Shown piece by piece: positions 58,452-64,000 of a stretch of 64,000 bases of DNA. The position numbers were made by a program, and so were the translations under genes. The stretch lies in NCBI GenBank assembly GCA_949357655.1, contig CASHTG010000010.1, forward strand, positions 124,001-188,000, written 5' to 3'. Under the pieces are notes generated by a model. The model did not search any database. It had not been told where the DNA came from and worked only from the letters and a program-made list of their open reading frames with translations. The stretch comes from Parascedosporium putredinis (taxonomy: Eukaryota > Ascomycota > Sordariomycetes > Microascales > Microascaceae). Each line of letters starts with the position of its first letter. Within the stretch, counting starts at the first letter, position 1.

Positions 58452-60449
58452 ATGAAGGGACCCTTTATTGCAACAGCGCTGGCATGCGCCTTCTCGTCTC
58501 CCATCACACAGGTTTGCGCTCAGACGCTACCCGTGGTCGATGTCATCACGACGCGCCATCAGGCCGTTGAGAATGTAAGTCTCCCCTCCCCTCCCCATCC
58601 ACGTGTCGACGCCACCCTTCAGCGCCCGAGGCCCCTTTTGTCGCACCACAACAACGGGCCGCCACTCGGTCCTCCCTGGATAAGACGTTGCAAAATAAAG
58701 AAAGCCAAACGTCCAAAATCCAAAAGTAGATCCTGCCGCTAATCCGTTCTTTACCCCCATAGGCTACCGGAAGCTTCTACACCTTCCAGAACATTCCCTA
58801 TGCCGAGCCCCCGTAGGCCAACTCCGCTTCCGCGCCCCCATGCCCCGCGTCACCGTCGACCGGACCATCCGCGACGGCTCGGGCGGACGGGTATGTCTCC
58901 AGACGGCGGGCCCGTGGTTCCAGTACTCCATTCCGCTCGTCATCCAGACCGTCATGACGACGTGCAACAACACGTCGGGCGGGCCGCCCGGCGCTCCTCC
59001 CGCTCCGACCTTGCCCGAATCCGAGGACTGCCTCTTGCTCGACGTGACGGTGCCCAAGTCTGTGTGGAATGCCCGCGAGACGACCAAGAGGCCGGTTCTG
59101 GTGTGGATCCACGGTGGCGGTTACATCCAGGGTTCCAAGGAGAGTGCCGTCGTGCCCGAACTCATTGCGAAGAGCCAGGCGAACAACAAGGGCGGCATGA
59201 TCATTGTCTCCATCAACTATCGACTGTAAGTCTCAGCCCCCTCCTTTTGCGCCGCCACTCCTCCTTTCCGTGCCAAGGCGAGGGCCAACTTCAGCTTTAC
59301 TCACCGCACAAAACCTCTCGCAGCGGTCTCTTCGGCTTCCCCCTCGCCAGGCATGGCAGTGGGACGTCGCCTCCAACGCGGGCCTCTACGACCAGCGCCT
59401 TGCCCTCGAATGGGTGCGCTTCAACATCCACCGCTTTGGCGGCGACAGCTCAAGGTCACCGTCATCGGCGAGTCCGCGGGCGCCGGCAGCATCATGACGC
59501 ACCTGTCGGCGTTTGGCGGCATCGACGGCACCTCGCCGTTCCAGCGCGCCATCGTGCAGAGCCCCGCCATCAAGCCCGCCACCAACGCCGCGCGGTACGC
59601 CCAGCTCTTCCAGACGTTCCTCGATACCGCGGGCGTGGCGAGCTACGCGGAGGCGAGGGCGTTGTCTACCGAGCAGCTGCAGGGTGTGAACAATGCCATG
59701 GTGGGCCAGTCGGCGTTTGCTGATACCATTTTCGGTAAGCCCTGGGATCCCACTTACTTCTTTTTTCTCGTGATGGAAATGTTCTGACGTTTTTACAAAA
59801 GGCCCCAACGTCGACGGCCTCTTCATCCCCGACGAGCCCGTCCGCCTCATGGCCCGCAAAATGGTCGACAAGAACGTCCAGCTCATCGTGGCCCACAACT
59901 CCGACGAGGGCCTCTTGTTCACGGACCCCGCGTGGCCGATGAAGCCGGGTTCAAGAGCTTCTTCCAGGGCCTCATGCCCAACGTCCCCGCCGCCAAGATC
60001 AACACCCTCGCCTCCACCGTCTACCCGCCCGTCTTCACCGGCGCCCAGCCCTACACCACCATGACGGAGCGCCTCAAGCTCGCCGTCGGCGACGCCCTCT
60101 TCAGCTGCAACGCCGTCGCCATCAACGCCGCCTACGGCAACAAGACGCGCGGCTACCAGTTCGATATCTGCCCCGGCTTGCACGGCCAAGATGTGTCGTA
60201 TACTTTTTCAACGGCGCGGTGGCGGACGCGACGATCCCTTTGCTCATTGACGTGCCTACCGCGACCACGATGCAGAACATCTTTGTTGATTTCACTATTC
60301 GTGGGACTGCGCAGGGGAGTGCTGCTAACCAACTGCCCGTTTACGGTGCTGGGGCTAGTGTGGCGAACTTTGATGGTGCGGCGAGCCTTGCCGTGATTAG
60401 GGATCCGTCGGCCAGCAGCCGGTGCCAGTTCTGGAACCAGGGCTTCTAA
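58452..60449 (+). CDS. Secreted type-B carboxylesterase/lipase (four exons)
   Basis: Exons 58452-58574, 58763-59225, 59324-59734 and 59802-60449. The signal peptide is followed by TGSFYTFQNIPYAEPP, ESEDCLLLDVTVPKS, the oxyanion hole HGGGYIQGSK and, after splice 2, GLFGFP. Next come NAGLYDQRLALEWVRFNIHR, FGGD, the nucleophile elbow VIGESAGAGS, HNSDEGLLF, and a C-terminus CQFWNQGF. Five bases are missing: CCCCC at 58808-58812 (which otherwise makes a TAG), about 59345, about 59450, about 59930, and TTTTT at 60204-60208. Adding them gives exactly 550 codons. A catalytic His motif near the end is not obvious, so activity cannot be assumed. It is a divergent paralogue of the esterase at 8320-10518, with different intron positions. 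Confidence 0.88.
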
Positions 60450-61310
60450 ATCTTTCTTTTTCTATTTTTTTTATGTATGCTTCTTCTTATTCTTCTTTCT
60501 AGGCTAGCCTACCATTCCAACCATGAGCGTAACAGCAAGATATGGAAGGAATTGTGGAATAGAGCGCGAAGGGACCAACCTAGACGGTGTGTAGGTGGAC
60601 AGCCGAGACTGTGCGGGTGTTACGATCGGACTGTTTTAATATCGTTCCCAACATGTAGACTGCATATACATAGATGGATCTCTTCTTCAATAGACAACTG
60701 AATCCCTTCTAGATCTCGCACATGCGCTACACCAGAAAAACCCCCAACCGTTAGTTTTTCGCGTGCGAGCGGAGCGCCAGTTGTAGGCCATCCCATCCGC
60801 AAACCACGTTTGCATTAGAAGGGCTGTCGAAATCCTCTCGGCCGACATCAGTCTTGCCATCCCTCTTCCGACCTAGCCAAACGAGGGAATGAGTTCAATC
60901 AAGCGCCAGCAAATTCCGCGCTTGTCTTGTATCACATGTACCGGGCGAGTGTCGGAAAAGGGTAGTGGTAAATTACATGTACGCCTGATCTTGAATCCTG
61001 CGCTCTGTTCGGGTGTTCGGCTTCAAGCGTCGCATCGAGTTAGGCGGAAATTTCCCAACGTCAACAACAAAATCCTACAGGCACCAGCATCACTCTAGAG
61101 GAGGCGGGTCCCAATTTGCGACCTCACACATAATGTCGCCCAAACCCCAGACATCTTCACACTTGTGCCAATGCTTGGCAAACACTTTGACATCTTCTTG
61201 TACGACTCTCTGCGTCTAGCATAATATCGCGAATCGCCTCCGTTCAGCCACAGCCTACTGAATTTTGGAAGCTGGTCCTGGCCTCGCGTGCACTTCTCCC
61301 GCCGCGCGCC
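60450..61310. other. Spacer between carboxylesterase and LysM/CBM18 gene
   Basis: No gene was recognised. T-rich sequence right after 60450 fits a polyadenylation region. The right end is the promoter of the LysM gene. Confidence 0.5.
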
Positions 61311-62597
61311 ATGCGCTTCGGCTCCATCGTTCGCTTGTCCGTGCTCTTCGCATCGGCGTCCTATGCCGACCCCACGTGTCCGGGGAAGAGCCAGCGCTGG
61401 GAAAAGGAGCTCCGGCTCTCGCCCCGGGACGCGAAAGAGGCCTGCGACGAGGATCCCACCAACCTCCGGTTCATATGGACTTTTCAGCCTGGTAAAGCGA
61501 GCGTAGGCGAAATCAACTGCCAGGACTTTGACTTTGTCCTCGCTGATGCAGGGCCGTGGAAGTGCCGCGAGTTGGCTGTGAAGAATGGCCTCGAGGTAGA
61601 CGAGTTTCTGAACTTGAATCCAACTCTGAAGGGTAGCTGTTGGAAACTGAGACCGTGGCATATATATTGCACCCGGGGTTGTAAGTACCGCCGCCTTTTC
61701 TACGCCGCTCTTTGGTTTTGTATTGTATACGCATCTGTTTCTTCCCGGTGGAGGGGCCACAGGATGCGCATACCGATCGAGCCTCATTTGAAGGAGCTAA
61801 CGGGGATTTTTACCACGCGAACAGTCGTAGAGCCGCTGAGAGCCTACGACGGACGTTGTGGACCGCCACACAAGAACGCCACGTGCATCGAGTCCGGCCA
61901 CGGCGAATGTTGCAATTCCGAGACCTGGACTTGTGGGAACTCATGGTAATACGCCCCTCTTTTCCCTTTTGCGTCTCAAGTGCTCCTAGCAGGCGGTTTT
62001 CTGCCTCTCAATCAAATCGCTGTTAGACTCACACGAAAACCACTTGACAGCCACGACTGCGCCCCCGGCATCTGCTACGAGGGCAACTGCCCCGGCCACC
62101 GCATCTTCACGACGGACGGCACGTGTCATCCCGACCCAGGGATAGGCGGTACGTGCGAGGGCAAATGGGGCGACTGCTGCAACTTCGAGGGCCAGTGCGG
62201 GACGGGCGCGGGCTACTGCGACGACGACAGCTGCTGGGGCGGCAACTGCCTCCGCTGGCGCGGGTGCCGCCGCGGCTTTTGCTCGAGAAGAGCAGGTACG
62301 AGGACTCGATGACGACGGATGGGACGTGTGGGGCGCTGCGCAGAAACGGTGCATCTCGGAGTGGCCGGCGTGTTGTAATCGCGACGGTGTTTGCGGGGGC
62401 TCGAGAGAGGATTGCGATGTCGCGAAAGGATGGTAGGTCCCAGCATCGAAGCGACAAACTCTTGCCATGTATCAAGGCTAACCTTATCGACTTGTAGTCA
62501 ACCAGGATTCGGCGACTGTGATGGCGTAGGGTCCTGGAGTTTGCATCAGCCCCAAGCAACATCTCCGGCGGTGTTGCCCTTTCGGGGTTCATTGTGA
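61311..62597 (+). CDS. Secreted LysM (CBM50) protein with three chitin-binding type-1 (CBM18) domains
   Basis: Exons 61311-61677, 61763-61945, 62051-62432 and 62498-62597. A signal peptide (IVRLSVLFASASYA) precedes the mature part, which contains one LysM: CRELAVKNGLEVDEFLNLNP, GSCWKLRPWHIYC. Then come three hevein-like Cys-rich modules: RCGPPHKNATC..GECCNS..CGNSCHDC; GTCHPDPG..WGDCCNFEGQC..YCDDDSC; and GTCG..RCISEWPACCNRDGVCG..DCDVAKGC. The last Cys of module 3 is completed across the final splice (GCQPGFGDC). Three missing bases (TTTG near 61790, about 62290, about 62333) give exactly 345 codons. Both domain types bind N-acetylglucosamine polymers. Fungal proteins of this make-up mask or remodel chitin and can blunt chitin perception by a host; whether this one is an effector is inference. 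The exon 1 donor is GTTGTA. Confidence 0.9.
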
Positions 62598-63256
62598 ACA
62601 GGTGGTGCCCCGCGATGTACTGATGGCCGTATCGGGCCTGGCAGCGAAAGATGATAGAAATCTTTGTCATTGAGGTCAACTTGGCTCTGTATTAACGGAT
62701 AAGATGCGATATCCCCGTAAAGGCTCCCCGATGTTTGCCAGCACGTGAATTTATTAGGTCGTTTGCGCCAAGATTCCAATATGCACATGCCCATCATCGA
62801 TTGATGCTGCCAGTCCGGTCTACTTGTTCGGGGTTTCCATAAATACATGTAGCCACCCCCAGTGGATGATCGGCAGAAATCGCGACGAAAAGAGTGGTCA
62901 AAGTCGGCGCGATTTACGCCGTGTTACGCCGCGTTGGGCTCAAAATAGCAAAAAGCTGACTGACTGGAAAAATGGGGCATCCAAGGCAAGGGGAGTGATT
63001 CGGCTTGATCAGTGGCGGAGCCATCCGCTTTAGGGAAAACCTCGAGTGCTTTTAGGCCTTTGTGCGATCACAGGGTTACATCGGCCTGTTTCCCTTGTGA
63101 GAATCGCAATAACCCCTTGTCCCCCTCCCCGTTGGCCCACCAGTATCTTTAAAAATACTTAACCAAGCTGCTGGTCCAACCTTTTCCGAGAAAGGTTGGG
63201 TCTATTATTACCTTGAATCCACCTGACGTGCGCCGCACAGGAGAAGAGTTTCAAAC
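62598..63256. other. Spacer before the last gene
   Basis: No gene was recognised. It carries the 3' end of the LysM gene and the promoter of the gene at 63257. Confidence 0.5.
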
Positions 63257-64000
63257 ATGCGCTTCACGACGACACGATTTCTTTTCTGGGCGACGACGCT
63301 CCTGCTCGCCGTGGAAGCACGAAGGGGAGGCGGTGGTAGCTCCGACGGAGACAGCGGGAGCAGCGGCGGCGACGACGATGACTCGGGCTCCGGGGCGGCT
63401 CCAGCGGCGGCGGCAGCAGCACGCCTTGCCGGACGACGCGCGATCCGCCCACCCTCTCGGACCTCGACGTCAACCGGTTCGTCAACTACACCGAGGATCC
63501 CCACTTTGGCGGCGCGTACTACTTTGGCCGGGTCACCCTCAACTTCACCGCCATCGCGGACAAGGACGTCACCTGCCGGTCGTCGGTCGACTTCCAGATG
63601 CCCCTGAATCTGTATGCGGCGGCTTTCATCGCGCCGCAGAGCCCGTGGCCCGTCAGCTCGTCCAACCCCTACGTCATCGGCTTCAAGGCCTGGAATCCCG
63701 CGGGCGGCCCCGACGCCGACTTCAACGCCTCGTACAACCGCTGCATCTCGCCCACCGACCTCGTCTTCCTGCGCACCACGTCGTGGTTCTCGTACACGTA
63801 CCCCAACGCGGCGCTCAGGGAGGTGGTCGACACCGTCGACCTCTCCTTTTCCGCCAACCCTACCCCCGCCGCCGAGGGAAACTCTACGGCGAGGCCGCCT
63901 TCGTCGCCGGCCGTGCGCTTCGCGGGCACGTACGTGGAGCCGCCGCAGGATCGGTGGAACAACATCTCGCTCGCCCAGTGGGGCGGCGACGCGCTCGGTA
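63257..64000 (+). CDS. Secreted N-glycosylated protein, cut by the window end
   Basis: A signal peptide (TTTRFLFWATTLLLAVEARR) leads into a low-complexity Gly/Ser/Asp linker (about 63320-63400) and a short Ala run. One missing base near 63415-63440 then opens the mature domain. That domain reads LSDLDVNRFVNYTEDPHFGG, AYYFGRVTLNFTAIADKDVT, SSVDFQMPLNLYAAAF, VIGFKAWNPAGGPDADFNAS and TDLVFLRTTSWFSYTYPN. Several N-x-S/T sites fit an extracellular glycoprotein. No family was recognised. The gene continues beyond 64000, so its length and anchor are unknown. A further frame change near 63880 is possible, because another phase there reads LYGEAAFVAG. Confidence 0.6.

Noticed and set aside
5023..63500. 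Mass pseudogenisation of the secreted-enzyme genes
   Set aside because: Breaks are almost only missing bases in short runs, with conserved sequence and no nonsense substitutions around them. Frames close exactly when bases are added, so assembly error is more likely.
1..64000. CRISPR array or prokaryotic operon signals
   Set aside because: The window is fungal (spliced genes); the tandem repeats found are short minisatellites without spacers.

Overview
The window is a piece of a filamentous ascomycete genome, most likely a Sordariomycete. The evidence is short introns (about 50-110 nt, GT..AG) in most genes, GC-rich coding sequence in AT-richer spacers, and fungal families: LaeA-like methyltransferase, SAT4-type rhodopsin-like membrane protein, Zn2Cys6 regulator, patatin/NB-ARC/TPR NLR, GH26-CBM35 mannanase and LysM/CBM18 protein. 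I cannot name the species. No rRNA, tRNA, CRISPR array or complete transposon was recognised.

Layout. 0-5 kb: AT-rich and gene-poor, with one damaged C2H2 gene and a 3x22-bp repeat. 5-24.2 kb: dense and rich in secreted proteins: two-domain VOC protein, LIP-type secreted lipase, type-B carboxylesterase, small zincin-like metalloprotease, O-methyltransferase, a secreted Gly/Pro-linker protein of unknown function, kinase-like protein, cytosine/guanine-deaminase-like protein, GH26 mannanase. 26.8-28.4 kb: rhodopsin-domain membrane protein. 30.3-34 kb: a decayed patatin-NB-ARC-TPR gene whose TPR array is interrupted by about 0.5 kb of foreign sequence. 35-37 kb: LaeA-like methyltransferase with ten exons. 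37-42 kb: long spacer. 42-44.2 kb: Ulp1-like cysteine protease carrying a SUMO-interaction-like motif and a CaaX terminus. 45.8-47.1 kb: secreted histidine phosphatase. 49.7-52.7 kb: Zn2Cys6 regulator. 53.3-54.2 kb: small four-helix membrane protein. 55.7-56.4 kb: unknown protein with an acidic tail. 58.4-60.4 kb: second carboxylesterase. 61.3-62.6 kb: LysM + CBM18 protein. 63.2 kb to the end: a secreted protein cut by the window edge.

How the genes fit together. About nine products carry signal peptides (lipase, two esterases, protease, mannanase, phosphatase, LysM/CBM18 and two unknowns). They fit a lifestyle that digests polymers and shields or remodels chitin, but the genes do not form one obvious operon-like pathway or biosynthetic cluster.

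The strongest global signal is technical or mutational. At least fourteen gene models are broken only by missing single bases, mostly in short G/C runs. In the models I could count, about forty missing bases are enough, and the exon sums then become exact multiples of three. This looks like systematic homopolymer under-calling in the assembly rather than mass pseudogenisation. The NLR, and possibly the kinase-like gene, look genuinely damaged, with in-frame stops of the C-to-T type expected from RIP.
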